A DNA stretch of 64,000 nucleotides from Cydia pomonella (GCF_033807575.1 NC_084717.1:9549692-9613691); one strand, 5' to 3'. Shown: positions 1 through 13,160, counted from the first letter of the stretch. Notes: generated by a model from the sequence alone, not told the origin. Made by a program: numbers and translations.

Positions 1-1054
1 AGTTGTTTGCTAGTGTTTTATTGGAGCGGAAGTTAAATAATTCTTATAGGCCTCCGCCAATCCCAACAGTCGACATCCTTTTCGCCAGGCTTATTTCCTA
101 AAACTTTATACTTGAACAGAACATGTTCCCAAATTGTTTGATTCGGCATATTTGGTCACTCGAAACATCTTTCACGTCCGGATCAAGCCACAATCGGCCT
201 TTTCAGTCATAAAGAATCCTCTTAAGTCCGCTTACAGTGGATTTTCGAAGGGTTCCCAGTGATCTTGCCGATTTCTGCCTATTTAATAATCGATTATTGC
301 TGGAGGGTTGGGACGGATTACCATATCAAAAGAACGCATGAGCCCATGTTCGACGTCAATTTGGTAAAACATTCAACGACTGAAGGCGCGAGGCGTGAGA
401 CTTTTATTACAGGATCACAACTTTGATCGGTATTCTTCGAAGATATTCGACTCATCCCTCTTCGTTTATAAATGTGATTATGGTAGACCGCTAGTGCCTG
501 ATTGACTGATCAATCGGCTGCTGTTGTTATTGTTAGCTGTTTCTTGGGTGCTGAGGCATTTTCCTGTTCCTTTTTTGTGATTACAATATATTTTCAAAAT
601 TATTAATTAAGTACCTACTACATTTTTACCGCGAATTCATCCGCGTGAACTATGTAAGCAAACTTTACATACAGAGCGGTTATGCGGTTTAAGCGTGAAA
701 AATAAACAAACGAATAATACAATTTAGTTTTGTATTTTAGCAAATTAGTCATTTAATTATTCATAAAACTTTACGGGCCTGATTTAGTTAAATTATGTTT
801 TCTCCCTTTCTGACAAATACATAAGCCAAAATGACAGATAAATACAAACGATTTATAGCTAATTCAGGCCAATAACGCGTTTATGAATAACGCCATTAAT
901 ATTTATCTTCGGTTTTAAACTCGAAACTCGTGTACAAATCTTCAAATCAATATTAAACAGCACACCAAAAACATCTGCCGCTATTTGGAATACCTATTTG
1001 TCCAAATAGAGCTAAAATTACCTATATCTCCGCAGTTGGCGTTCAAACGTGGCT
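1..1054. other. No gene recognised
   Basis: AT-rich sequence without a convincing ORF or repeat end. I see nothing I can name in it. Confidence 0.6.
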
Positions 1055-1328
1055 GTAATAGGCTATATGAAGGGTACACGGAAAGAACATGTCTAGTCAC
1101 TTTAAATATAAACTAATATTTTAATCCCAAAATACAGAGCTCTTAATGAACTATTACTTACTTACATCTTCTGTAACCGCTGTACAATATATTATTACTA
1201 CATTGTTTTACTTTAAAAACCTATCCACGGATTATTACATAGTTTCCACCTTAAAAACGCGATGACTCAAAATGTTACCAAAGTGACTAGATATGTTCTT
1301 TCCGTGTATCTTTTATATGGACTATTAC
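1055..1328. mobile_element. MITE with long inverted ends
   Basis: At 1075-1103 the left arm reads TACACGGAAAGAACATGTCT then AGTCACTTT. It is matched in reverse complement at 1280-1308 with one mismatch in 29. The pairing continues outward more loosely to 1055 (GTAATAG) and 1328 (CTATTAC). The roughly 274-bp element is AT-rich and noncoding. Confidence 0.8.
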
Positions 1329-1560
1329 TACAATTTTCACGGGTATTCTGATATGCTACTTGTGATGCTCACTGCGACCATCGAAATTAGGTACGTCATA
1401 GTTCTGTAGCCAACGAACCAAAAAGTTAAAAAAGTAATCAACCGTTTGGCTTAGTTGTGTCTCTTACTTTCATCTCAGAGCTTTATATTGCTGCATCAAC
1501 AACTATAAGATCCTGTCTGATCCCCAATGGGTATAGCTAATAGAGAATACCTTCAGACGA

Positions 1561-1903
1561 AAGTGGAGGATCCGCGCGAAATCCCCTTTTCATACAAACG
1601 TAGTTCTCATTTTCCTCTTTGGATATTAACATTATTGAATAAATTTTGACACCATTTGTTGTATATCAACCACAGCTATGCGCCTACTTTATTCTAATTT
1701 TTAATTATTATAGGAGTTAGAAGCATTTAAAAGTTTTGTATGAAATCTGTTTTTCGCTGCACATTTTTATAATAATAATAAAAAAATCTAAAAAAGTCAA
1801 AAATATTTTATTAAAATATTTTCCATTATGTCAATATCCAAAGTGGAAAATGGGCACTACGTTTGTATGGAGAATCGGTCGTCTTCTTTCCTCTTAAGGC
1901 AGT
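1561..1903. mobile_element. Long-palindrome MITE family, copy 1
   Basis: CATACAAACGTAG at 1591-1603 faces CTACGTTTGTATGG at 1857-1870. The arms also share GGATATTAACATTATT/ATGTCAATATCC. The interior includes ATATCAACCACAGCTATGCG. It is similar to the copies at 13161-13651 and 40161-40551. Confidence 0.75.
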
Positions 1904-3120
1904 CGTATAAGGTTGTTATTTGTACGTTTTTGTAACTAGCAATAAATAAATAAAACTTAGGCCTTAGTTACGTGAATATACCAGAGGACCCATTTTCCCG
2001 CTGCTAACCCGCATCCTTTGCACGGAAATTTTAGAATATTACAGTGCTTGTGGCCGGATGTGACGACCTCTAACTGAACCCAACTCACAGTAAAGGATGT
2101 ATCTATGTAGATATACTACAACTCTTATACTCTTCTGTTGTTACAGACAATGGATACTTCGTAGTCTACCTACTCGAACGTAATCTCTTGGGGTCTGAAC
2201 TTAACAGAAACTGGTCGGTTATTGATCCTCAAATGTTAATAATTAAAAATGTCTGGTACTAGTCGGTACAAGAGTATTTATACTTTGCTGAGCAAAGGGC
2301 CATTTCTCGAATGGTATTTGTCTAATATTATTAGTGTGTTGCAGTGGTGACCCATACGACTTGACTGGGGCCCATTTGTCGAACGGTATTAGACTAATAT
2401 TCATGTTCAATATGTTTAGTACCTATATCATAAAAGTATATTTAGTAACCTATAAAAGAAAATAAAAATGCATTTAGGATGGCAACGCCTTGAAGACAAG
2501 GTTGAACCAACTTTGCTGCTCGCCCGTTGGAACGCTTTGACCTGCCGCAGCATCCCAACAATTTCTCTACTTTTAAAATGCTTTGTTCAACATCGAAACT
2601 TTCTAGTAAAATATGATAATAAATTAATTCTTTATTTTTTTAATGAAAATATTCTAACGAAATAAACAAACTACGGTATTCTTTACCGTGTAGTCCGTAC
2701 AAATGCGATTTAAAGCGCGAGGTTGTTTTATGCGATAAACGCAATGCGTTTGCCGCACACCCATTTTACATGCGATAATGTAATGACACTACATTGTGTA
2801 ACCGGTTTAGTCCACTTTAGAGACTATTTAGTAGTTTTCCAAGGGTTCGTAGGTTCCACGCAATATCGTCACACAACACGTCTGTGAGATTTCTAAAGAA
2901 ATACACTTAATCTATGTAATATTTGGGCGCCAGCACGCTGTATAGCGTACAAAGAAAAGGTAAATCTAGGATGAGATGAGAGAAAACTATTGTTTGAGCT
3001 TGAAATACAAATATGTATAATTACCTTAAAAGAAAATCAGCAAACAGTACGGAGAGGTAATACAAAGGTAGTTAACTAAGTTTCTATACTTAACACACAC
3101 ACAATGGTAACGAACTGGTA
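1904..3120. other. No gene recognised, repeat remnants
   Basis: Apart from the paired repeat at 2297-2402, it holds a TGCGATAAACGCAATGCGTT palindromic spot near 2732 that recurs loosely near 5110 and 5185. The 65-codon ORF at 2468 is not recognisable. Confidence 0.5.
2297..2402 (+). repeat. Direct repeat pair, GGGCCCATTTCTCGAA type
   Basis: GGGCCATTTCTCGAATGGTA at 2297 and GGGCCCATTTGTCGAACGGT at 2368 each continue into a TCTAATATTA/GACTAATATT segment. I recall this paired motif from lepidopteran repeats. It holds no gene. Confidence 0.5.
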
Positions 3121-3300
3121 CAATAGAATAGAATAGAATAGAATTTGTTTTATTCATAAACACACAAACAGTAATAGACAGACATAAAAGAGAACATAGT
3201 GAGAGTAAAGTGTCACGAAATGGCCTCATCTCAGCATGTTGCTGGCGACTTCCAGCGCTGATCTTCCGATGAGACCATCGAGTGCGAAATAATCACGGAA
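3121..3300 (-). repeat. LINE 3' end with (TTCTA)n tail, minus strand
   Basis: On the plus strand it starts with TAGAA units (3122-3144). AATTTGTTTTATTCATAAAC follows, then CATCTCAGCATGTTGCTGGC. Read in reverse this is a 3' UTR, an AATAAA-like signal and a TTCTA tail. This matches the usual end of a lepidopteran LINE. The element is 5'-truncated, and nothing of its polymerase is recognisable. Confidence 0.6.
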
Positions 3301-3933
3301 GGTAACAGAAAAAAGGAAAGAAACATAAAATAAACATGACGAACATACTTAACACTAAGTTTAAATAAAATTTCACGGACGAAACGAACGTATCAGTCTG
3401 TACCGGTCCGGTCGGATCATATCGTGGCGCGGCATTAAGCATGCGTAACTAGCGCCAGGTCAGCGGTAGCTACACGAATTAAATCCAGTGACAGATTTGA
3501 CAAACAATAATAAGATGAAACTCATAATCTCAATCCGTTTTCGATCATGAAAACCATAAAACAAAGTTGACTAAAATACGTAAACAAAAGAAAAACTAAT
3601 AGTAGCATAATCAGCTTAAATAAAATAACTATTATAAGGATGGTGTGTGGGGAATGGTGTCGATTCCATTGCGGAAGGAGCAAAAACATTGTGGTAAGTA
3701 ATAATAGTCTTGACTACAGGCAACTTGTTTCCAATCTGCAGGTTTCCTGGTTAAGCTGGTGATTGAGCAAGTACTGTTTAAGCTAGCGTTTAGGTAGCGC
3801 AGTCTCAATTACTTAAAGTTTATTCTGTTTCATACACTAGATATGCACTTGGAGTTTATAAAGAGGCCACTATTACACTGTGAAGTTAGTTAAAGTATTA
3901 AGAGTAACCAAGATTAGATTAGATCACACCTTG

Positions 3934-4154
3934 TCACGTGTCTGAAGACAGTGAAACACGTGGCAACGTGTTGCTCCAATGGCGTAGAAAGGAAGCAGCC
4001 ATCGTCGAGGCGCATCCAGATGGCTGACTACCGGTTACGCCAAGGTCGCGATGAGCACCACGAGCCACGGTCTCAGGGCCACAGCAGCGTGCAGCATCGA
4101 CACGTGCCCGAAGAAAGAGTAAACGCACCCATGGAACCCAAGCACCGGCATTAG
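3934..4154. other. GC-rich block of unknown nature
   Basis: About 220 bp with much higher GC than the surroundings, including TGGCTGACTACCGGTTACGC and GAGCACCACGAGCCACGG. Short open frames exist on both strands (64 and 67 codons), but neither resembles a known domain, and I see no splice sites that make a case for an exon. It could be an exon of an unrecognised transcript, a retroelement piece, or captured sequence. Confidence 0.3.
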
Positions 4155-7100
4155 AGCTAAGGAAGGAATTGTCATAAGAAATCCATCATCATAAAAAAAA
4201 TGTATACATTTCATCCCTATTTCCTACAGAAATAAATCAGATAATACGAAAACTCCCACATTATTTCCCAGGACTTACGGGAATATGACAAATGCCACGT
4301 GCCACTAACAAGTTGTATGTTAGCAAAGACCAAAATAAAAACTACATTTCCTACATGATATTACAAATTCTTACCCGGATTATTCTTTAAGACTTATGGA
4401 TCATAGGCTGCAGTCACCAGAATTGTAATTTGCGTTATGTAAAAAGCTCAAATATCAGACGCCATGTTTGCGTGCACGCGCTAGCTGCAACAAGAATAGG
4501 ATTATGAAGTATGCATGAAAAGCACAGAGGCTGGATTGAATCTCTCCGACGCCAAATATTGCGCCACTGGAACTTACCTCCATTAAGAATGTGTTTGCAT
4601 TGTTTTAAGGGAATGCCTTCCCGGAGAGATTCGATTCAAATATCCAACGCTGATGTCCTCACATCGCTGCCTGTTTCCCGAGTGACGTGTCACGTTCCAG
4701 CAATCGACTTTTTTTAATTTTATTTTTTCTACTCCACCGCTATGGTCCAAAGGTTGCCACAGGAAAGAAAGCAAGTTTACCCCAAACAATACTTTCCGAA
4801 ATATAAAAATAATACAGCAAAATAATAGCAGAAGCTAGAAATAGTAACCGTCAATATTTTACAAGAGTAATACCTAAATGTTTAAACTGTTAAAGAAAAT
4901 ATCTTAGTTTTCATAACAACCATAATGTATATGGACTGAAAGTGAGTTGCCCTCTGATCGAGTACCACTCGATTTGGATAGATGGCGCTGAAGTAGAATC
5001 GACCCAACTGCAAACAAACAATGCTTTTGCAGGCTCATATACGATACTACGGGTACTTTTGCAGCTCTTAGAATTAAAGTTACGATTTTTAACCGTAACA
5101 ATTGTTTTATGCGGCAAACGCAACGATAAGCGCATGGTCATTTTTCCTACATTCCGTTGACGCATGCATTCAACGCTGCGTTTATCGCAACATCACAACA
5201 ACCGCTCGCTTTATTGGAGATTCGAGATTATTTTTATCTAAAAGAGGTAATTTCAAAAATGTTCAGAAAAATAGTACTCGATTCACATTATGAAAACAAC
5301 TTTTTATACCCAAGTATGTCATGATTTTTTAGTAATTGCACCGAATAGTGTATGCAAATATGAATTTTACTTGGCAACATTCTTAAAATACCTAAGTTTA
5401 ATATCAGGGTGATGGGTAATGTTTAATGACTTCCCTGGCAATACTTGAGTTAGCAAGTGGCAGGGGTAAGCGGAAGCTAAAGAGAGTGGAGTACAGACTC
5501 GCACACTTGGATTGGGGACGTCAAAGAGACATCTTGATGGTAACGGGTTGAGCAAAGTTAAAGAGGCATCTCCATTTTATACTTACCTAGAGCAATTAGA
5601 TATATTTATAATAAGTATATAGACAAAAATAAATCCATTATATGGGATTCACACTTGTTACGCCCTTAAATTAAGCCGTAACCTAAACTGATTTAAAATT
5701 AATTTGTTAAAATTAGATTTAATAAACCGGTGTTTGCAAACTACCCTAATAATATATTAATCTTGCAACAAAACGTGCTGCATTGAATTCCCCCACAAAA
5801 CCGCAAACTAAGCTGTCGCTATAGATGTTTTCCCATTTTTATAAATAAGTAAAACAGGAAGGGCGAGGCGGAATGAAAATTTATATTCATAGGTACAGTA
5901 AGACGTTGCAGGGGATGAAATTTGGAATATTATAGAGGGAAGCTCCCTCTCAGGTAATCGACTGACAAATGTCTAAGATATTTTACCAACTTCATTGTGC
6001 GGCTCCGGTTAGTGATGGGCGTTACATGTTTTAATTTTTACTTCAATTTCGTGCGTTTACTTCAATGCAGGAAACTGTTTTATTTTTCAAACCGGTTTCG
6101 TTAATTCTGCCGGGTATGAAAATGATTTCGTTTCCGTTTGCGGTTATTTTGGTCCTAAAATATATGTACTAGTATAAGAAATAAATAAGAAACGACTCTG
6201 TTATAAGTAGGATAGTCATTTTTACCTTAAAATATAGATGGTGACCTATAAAGAAATAATACGCCGATCTCTTAGTGAGTGGTAAGTAAATAAGGTATGT
6301 TATATTTTATACATGATATAAAAAGGTATTTTTTATGATAACGGCTCCCAAGTAGGTAGATAGAAGTATTTGAATGGCACGTGGATCGTTCTGGTAAATA
6401 AACGTACCAAACTTATTTTTCGGACGTTTATCATTTATTAAATACTTTACTTACCCAAGTCACGGCAGTTTCGCAAGAGACTTTACAGAGCTAAACTTAG
6501 CTTTTTGCTAAATAAAACACATCGTAAAAAGCTAATACACCTATTCCCCGTTCAAGGTTAATACTTCTCCGTATAAGAATCCGCAGTCATCCCTCCGCGC
6601 GTGGTCCTGAATTTTTATCAAAAATTCCTATTTTCTTACCGCTTCCCGACAATAAGGTGCGAAATTAGGAGAAGAATTAGACTCCCTCGGCGCGGAGCGT
6701 GCCTCGAATCCGCGATGCAGCGGGCGAGGTGCACCCCCTTTGTGATAACGTTATATATTAGACGTCTATTGATTTATTATCTACAAGGCATTTCGTAATT
6801 CAAACGGTAACATTTGGTGTTAATAAACGCACCCTAAGTTGCGTAATTTGGGTTCATATTACAGCTTGAAATAAATAGGCAGTACAATTTCATATTTAAT
6901 AATTATATTCAAGGCACCCCTTTTCTGATAACGTATTAGACGTCTTTTGATTTATTATTATTAACTACAAGGTATTCCTTATTCAAACCATAACTTTTGG
7001 TCTTAATAAAAAGCGGTCTTAATTGTGTAATGGAACCAGTAAGAAATTAAAAATTGTAAATTAAAAGAGGAAAGGAGATGACGTCACGTGATCTTGATAC

Positions 7101-7244
7101 TCGTACATACGTAGGTAAGTAATCTCCGCTTTCCTCTCTGGTTATCAAAAATCTAGAAAACATTTTAACGAAATTCGATGTATGTAAGTATATTAACAAC
7201 AGTTATGTCGCTTCGTTTATTTTTTTTAAATAGGCACTTAATTT
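4155..7244. other. No gene recognised
   Basis: Several ORFs of 62-84 codons overlap on both strands and share no domain. AGGCACCCCTTTTCTGATAA-type text near 6730 and 6910, each followed by AGACGTCT, forms a loose direct duplication about 180 bp apart. The rest is unassigned. Confidence 0.5.
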
Positions 7245-7539
7245 AAAAAAACCGGCCAAATGCGAGTTGGACTCGCGCACAAAGGGTTCAGTACCATTAT
7301 TTATAAAAACGGCAAAAAAATTATGTTTCTTGTATGGAAGCCCCCCGTAAATATTTATTTTATTCTGTTTTTAGTATTTGTTGTTATAGCGGCAACAGAA
7401 ATACATCATCTGTGAAAATGTCAACTGTCTAGCTATCACGGTTCATGAGATATAGCCTGGTGACAGACGGACGGACGGACGGACAGCGAAGTCTCAGTAA
7501 TAGGGTCCCGTTTGACCCTTTGGGTACGGAACCCTAAAA
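7245..7539 (+). repeat. CCGGCCAAGTGCGAG-family repeat, near full-length copy
   Basis: It starts AAAAAAACCGGCCAAATGCG. The middle has TAGCGGCAACAGAAATACAT and TATCACGGTTCATGAGATAT, then a GGAC-rich run and GGTACGGAACCCTAAAAG. The segment AGGGTTC-GTACC near the left end is an inverted partner of GGTACGGAACCCT at the right. It is about 295 bp, with no coding capacity. I know the family as abundant in Lepidoptera. Whether it is a SINE or a MITE is not settled by this sequence. Confidence 0.88.
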
Positions 7540-9769
7540 GTGATAAACTGAAACGAAGAGGTTAAATACAACCAATTATGTAAAAATGTTTTCCACTACT
7601 AGATAGTGGAGGAAAATAAGAACTGCGTTTGAATGGAGAAGCGATCGTCCACTATCGTCATCATCATCATTTGCTGTTTCGTATTCACGATGAGGCGGGC
7701 GCAATGCACTCACTTTTGTGGTAACGTTATTTACGTTATGTATACAGCTGTATTTTTGATACTACCGCATAACCAAAGGGTACTTAGTTTAGGCTTTAAT
7801 GAACACACTTATAGGGTTTTAAAAAAAGACGACTTATATTTTTCATTCAGCAAGAAATGTATCGTATTTTATTTTAATAACTCAAAATGTCGCATTTAAT
7901 GACGCGACGTCTCAACTAACTATGATGTACGAAATACATTGCCGCTGGAAAAAAGACCAAAAAATGTACTATGCTCTGGTAGTTAAGACAAAATTTAAAA
8001 AATCTTTCTGTTTTAGAGCACGAAAACCGACGTCTCGTTTAAGTTTACGGTTGTGTCGAAACTACACACTGTATATTTGGTACAGAATTATTTATTGTCT
8101 ATAAAGCATTCATAGTTTAATCATCAACGTTTTAGTAGGGCTAAGATGGTTGGTCCTTTATCATTTGTCACCATATATGTAAGCGAAGCGCGAAAGTGAC
8201 GGGCATAATGAAGTGATAAAAATGTAACCATGCTGCCAAAAAGCCGTCTTAACTACGTAATAAAACTGTGGATTCATATTTTAGTAAGGAATAGGCTAGG
8301 TTAGTATGCTATGTGTAGCTGGTATTATGAAAATTAAATAGTAATTAGAACAGTTCAAACTACCGTATGGGCGAGTCCTAGAGAAATCCCATTTTCAAAT
8401 TACCTGTTCTTTGATGAAACAACTAAAATATGCATTAAAGTATCTCATTACACGGAGAACTGAAATTTTTCCAGCTTTTGTTCCTGCAACGCTCGCGGCA
8501 AATCGTGGAAAAGTATGACAAAAATGTAGGAGGAGGAAAACAAAACATTTTTCTTACTATAACCCCGTGTTTACTGGCAAGTGTTTGCCGTCGCCGGGGC
8601 CCAGATGTTATTCGCCATAAGCCGCTCTTATTAGGGATTCCGTACGTCCCGCAAGAACACACTGAGTAGTATTTTTGTTTTGGCAACATTATTAATATTT
8701 TATCTCATTGTTTACAGAAACAAAAGGTGAGAGCACTACGAGGTCGCTCCGGAGGCCGGAGGGCACCTGAGCCGGTATTGTACGACTAACGATTTATTTT
8801 ACGTAATAGGGATAGATGGTTTATTAATGCCCAAATAATTTGTGTAGCCTTTAGAACCTGCCAAAGCCAGGCGAGAACATAATAATAACACTAGGGTTCG
8901 TTACATTGTAATTTTTTACATACTTAGTCAGGTCAGAAGTTCTGTCACAAAGGTTTTTATTGATAAAAAAATCCCTTATTATTCATATGGTTTAAACGCT
9001 TATGTAATCGTTAATACTTATGGTATAATTTAACCTAATTTGCTGTCTCAGTTTTCATAACTCTATGTAATATTCGGAAAGAGTCATAAAAAACACGTCA
9101 AAAAATACGCTTCTTGTTCAAGGTGATATTGATCCTTATTTATTTATTTTTATATTTTAACAAACTTGAATCTGACATAGCGCAAAATCTGTGTCTTTTA
9201 TCTTTATTTTGATAAATAGTTCACATGAATTGGACTGAAAAGAGTGCTATTGTACGAACATGTTTTACCAAATCTGCTTGTTGTATGACAGTAAAATTTG
9301 AGCGTATTACTGAAAAGTATCCTAAGTTTGAAGGTTGGGTAGGTTAGCTGTAGTACAGACATCAGAAAACAAAATGCTGGTGAAGAAATAATGCTATAAT
9401 AAAGTAGGTTCATATAAATAAACAATCGTAACTATTTTATTAATGTGACACTGACTTTTACTCCTTTTTGAGAAGTATATTGTTTCACAATTCAGCCGCA
9501 TTCTCGCATTTAACGACAATCAAAAAGTAAACAATACATAAATTCGGGTTCTAAATCTTTAACTTAATTATATTACGTTCTGATGAGAATAAAATAAGCT
9601 TTCAAGTCATGGCTTTGTATTACATTTTATTACACAAAATCTTTGTGACAGAACTTATTACCTGACTATATATTTATTTATATTTAGTAATTTTATTATT
9701 TCATGAACACATTTTTGCAACAGTCATTACTAGCATAAAAGCGTAGAATGTATTTCTCTCAACGATACT
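7540..9769. other. No gene recognised, one MITE
   Basis: It contains the MITE at 8135-8238. A GC-richer patch at 8590-8650 and 8730-8780 (GAGGTCGCTCCGGAGGCCGG) has overlapping short ORFs on both strands without a known domain. Confidence 0.5.
8135..8238. mobile_element. Foldback MITE, GGGCTAAGATGG family, copy 1
   Basis: TTTATCATTTGTCACC near the left is an imperfect inverted partner of GTGACGGGCATAATGAAGTG near the right. It ends CCATGCTGCCA. The same family recurs at 44969-45088. Confidence 0.7.
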
Positions 9770-9986
9770 AAAAAACCGGGCAAGTGCGAGTCGGACTCCC
9801 CCACCGAGGGTTCCGTAGTTTTTAGTATTTCTTGTTATAGCGGCTACAGAAATACATCATCTGTGAAATTTCAACTGTCTAGCTATCACGGTTCATGAGA
9901 TACAGCCTGGTGACAGGCGGACGGACGGACAGCGGAGTCTTAGTAATAGGGTCCCGTTTTACCCTTTGGGTACGGAACCCTAAAAA
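9770..9986 (+). repeat. CCGGCCAAGTGCGAG-family repeat, internally deleted copy
   Basis: It starts AAAAAACCGGGCAAGTGCGA and ends GGGTACGGAACCCTAAAAAG. Relative to the 7245 copy it lacks most of the segment between the GGGTTCCGTA motif and the TATTTCTTGTTATAGCGG stretch. The small ORF overlapping it is incidental. Confidence 0.88.
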
Positions 9987-10892
9987 GAGAATAAAAATTG
10001 CCAATCAAAAAGATAAATATAGTCTAAAATTCTCCGTCGTAAATAAAAATCCAATATTATTATTTGTCATTTTTAGGGTTAAAAAAATGAGAATATATTT
10101 TACATCCGGTCAGGTGTCGTGGAAATCCCGAGGGAAATCTAACTTTCCCGGAGGCGCAGACAGCAATCGATTCTATTCAAATTTATGACAGAGAGAAACG
10201 TTTTCGACTTGATATAGAGATGTTAGTACCACCTTGGTTTACTGCGTTTACACCCTGTGGTTATTTTATGTTAATTGGCTCTAACTGGGGTCAACGGTTT
10301 AACCTACTTTAGCACATGTGTTAAGTGCTTCTAAGCTTTATTTAATGCGTTTAGTCTTGCTGAAGTTTAACGATATTATCTCGCATTTGTTTCTGTCATA
10401 AATTTTCTTCGATATACCATAACAGAATATTATTACATTACTTCCATTTTGGATAAGTACAATAGTGTTTTTTGTACAAAGATTTACTTTCCATATTCCA
10501 AATTACAATTAGGTACTCTAACTTCATTTATTCTTGCATAAGCAAGCAAAAAATTACAAAAATAGTGCATATGTAAAATCTCGAGTAGCGAGTAGTAGAG
10601 ATGTAAGCTGTGTAGAACAAAACGTCCTAACCAAGGCTCTTATGACTCAAGAAAGTATCAGTAGTTAACGTGGCTACCAATAGGGCTATTGCTATTAATT
10701 ATCCTTTTATCGGTAATTGTGTACATTTCTTCACAATACGATCCAAGATTAAATTATAACATATCGAAGAAGTTATAGGAATAAAACGATCATTAAAATC
10801 AATTTTTTTGCGAAAGTCATTTTATTTATTGTAAATAAAATATCTGCCATAACACTATACATAAAGAAGATTAATTTAACTAGCTTAAATCT
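9987..10892. other. No gene recognised
   Basis: AT-rich spacer between two copies of the CCGGCCAAGTGCGAG repeat family. I see nothing further to support. Confidence 0.6.
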
Positions 10893-11433
10893 AAAAAAGC
10901 GGCCAAGTGCGAGTCGGATTTGCCCACGAAGGGTTCCGTACCATTTATGACGTATTAAAAAAAATACTACTTACTAGATCTCGTTTAAACTAATTTTCGG
11001 TGGAAGTTTGCATGGTAATGTATATCATATATTTTTTATAGGTTTATCATTGTCTTATTTTAGAAGTTATAGGGGGGGGACACATTTTACCACTTTGGAA
11101 ATGTCTCTCGCGTAAACTATTCAGTTTAGAAAAAAAATATATTAGAAACCTCAATATCATTTTTAAAGACCTATCCCACCACACGTATGGGTTTGACGAA
11201 AAAAGATTTTTTGAGTTTCAGTTCTAAGTATGGGGAACCCCCAAAAATTTTTTTTTTCCTATTTTTGTTTAAAAATCTTAATGCGGTTCATAGAATACAT
11301 CTACTTACCAAGTTTGAACAGTATAGTTCTTATAGTTTCGGAAAAAAGTGGCTGACATAAACGGACAGACAGACGGACATGACGAATCTATAAGGGTTCC
11401 GTTTTTTGCCATTTGGCTACGGAACCCTAAAAA
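10893..11433 (+). repeat. CCGGCCAAGTGCGAG-family repeat, long subfamily
   Basis: The outer ends are those of the family (AGCGGCCAAGTGCGAGTCGG, then GGCTACGGAACCCTAAAAA). The 541-bp copy has a different middle, containing GTATGGGGAACCCCCAAAAA and a GACAGACAGACGGACATGAC block. It appears to be a second subfamily sharing only the termini. The 33179 fragment belongs to this subfamily. Confidence 0.82.
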
Positions 11434-12731
11434 GGCCTTTGATGCATTGTGCCAAAGATGCTGGTGGCAATTTCTCGTTGTACCATAATTAAGTACTGTA
11501 AAGGAAAGTGTATATGGTATATACTTCCGTAGTGCAATTTTATTTTTATTAAGTAACAACTCTATGATATTACCCCTATATTCGGAACCCTATCAATAGC
11601 TGTCTGCAACTGGCAGGTTCGGTGCCGACTTCTCGCACAATTCTCGCCATTCGCGCCCTTATTTTATTGCCCCCTGTCCAAGATTAAACTCTGCTGTAAG
11701 ATTCACTCGACGCACAATGAAATGAGCGCGTGTTAGGAAATTGACTTCTTACGTCAGTTTTTGAAGGGAATTCACAGTTGGATTAATTTGATGAATTAAA
11801 ATTTGTAGAGCTATGTCACCGTCGTATTAAAGATCTTTCGTGTACACTCGTGGCAATAAATAGTATAAAATATAGCCTCATAAGTTTCTCCGGTACGTTG
11901 ACTGTTGGACATCCTCGTGTTTGTTTTGATATAATGTTTGATAAGAAATAAGTTGTTACGGGGGAAAAACATTTAAGTATACCTAATTCATTAAGTTCTA
12001 CTCTGTAGTATCGCCTACAGTGCGTTTTGCAGTGCGTGGTAATATGCTTTTATAACAGATTATACTTTTTTTTATATACCTAAATTTTTTCGTACATGTT
12101 AAGCAGTTTTGGAGTAGTATGTAAGATTTTTTTTTAATTATGCTTTAAACAAAATACGTTTACTTGCAACTTCTTTAGTGGCTACATTTTTTTGTCAATT
12201 ACCATCTTATAAATAAAAGCATATATTGTAAAGGCAAGTTGCTTTATCGTTACTATATATCTGTAGGGTAGAAAAACTAATTTTTCTTTGTATACACCTT
12301 ACCTTATTTCAATTCAACCAGTAAATAAAATTGCAGTGTCCACTGTCAGTTTTCTGGGCAATTCAATAAAGCATTCTTGAAGTATTTTTCTTCGCAAGAA
12401 TGAAGAATTTCTTATAATTTTAATAATTTACACTTTAAATGTTCTAGGTTTTTCGAAATAAGAATGGATATATATCTATGCCTATGTTCACTACATAAGT
12501 AAGCTACATCGTCCCCGCTGGTTGATATATAATTAAACAAATATTTTGACAAACATTGAATTTCTATTAACGCTTTTATTGCTAGCTGTACCATAGAGAG
12601 AGAAATAAATAAATAGCTTACCTATTTCTTTATGAGTTTACCCACATTTGCACGGGTACTGATTTCTACTCGACGAAAAATGGGCGAAATAATTCGTGTA
12701 TAAACGAGATTAAGAGTAATGAGATCAGCCT
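11434..12731. other. No gene recognised
   Basis: AT-rich. The stretch at 11600-11720 (CAATTCTCGCCATTCGCGCC) is GC-richer but has no recognised content. Confidence 0.6.
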
Positions 12732-12868
12732 GCGTAGCCAACATGCCAATCGTTAACGCTCCGAAGTGAACGAAACGCAACCGTCACTGTCGCACTAAAT
12801 AGAAGAGTGATAGACAGAGATAGTTACGCTACGCTACGGAGCGTTAACGATTGGCATGTTGGCTACGC
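12732..12868. mobile_element. MITE with perfect 32-bp terminal inverted repeats
   Basis: The arm 12732-12763 (starts GCGTAGCCAACATGCCAATC, ends GTTAACGCTCCG) is the exact reverse complement of 12837-12868. The 73-bp interior contains AAACGCAACCGTCACTGTCG. It is 137 bp and noncoding. Perfect arms suggest a young copy or strong constraint on the hairpin. Confidence 0.88.
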
Positions 12869-13160
12869 GGACAGCTCGACATGGTTGTTTTAGTTGCCGA
12901 GTTCCTATACCTATACGATCCAAAATATCAGCTCAATGTTAGCATATTATTGTACTGTATAAATTGATTGGTAAGCGTACAAGATTTTTGTAACGTACTC
13001 AATAAATCCCCCGGGATAATTATATTTACAGGAGCACAAAGAAACACAACCGTTAGGAGTATTCGTGTATTGCAAGAATGAATGTTGAATCTACCTGCGC
13101 TGTCAAGCGTTTATCAAAGTATGTATTATCTACCTACATTACAATTTTAATCAGATATAT

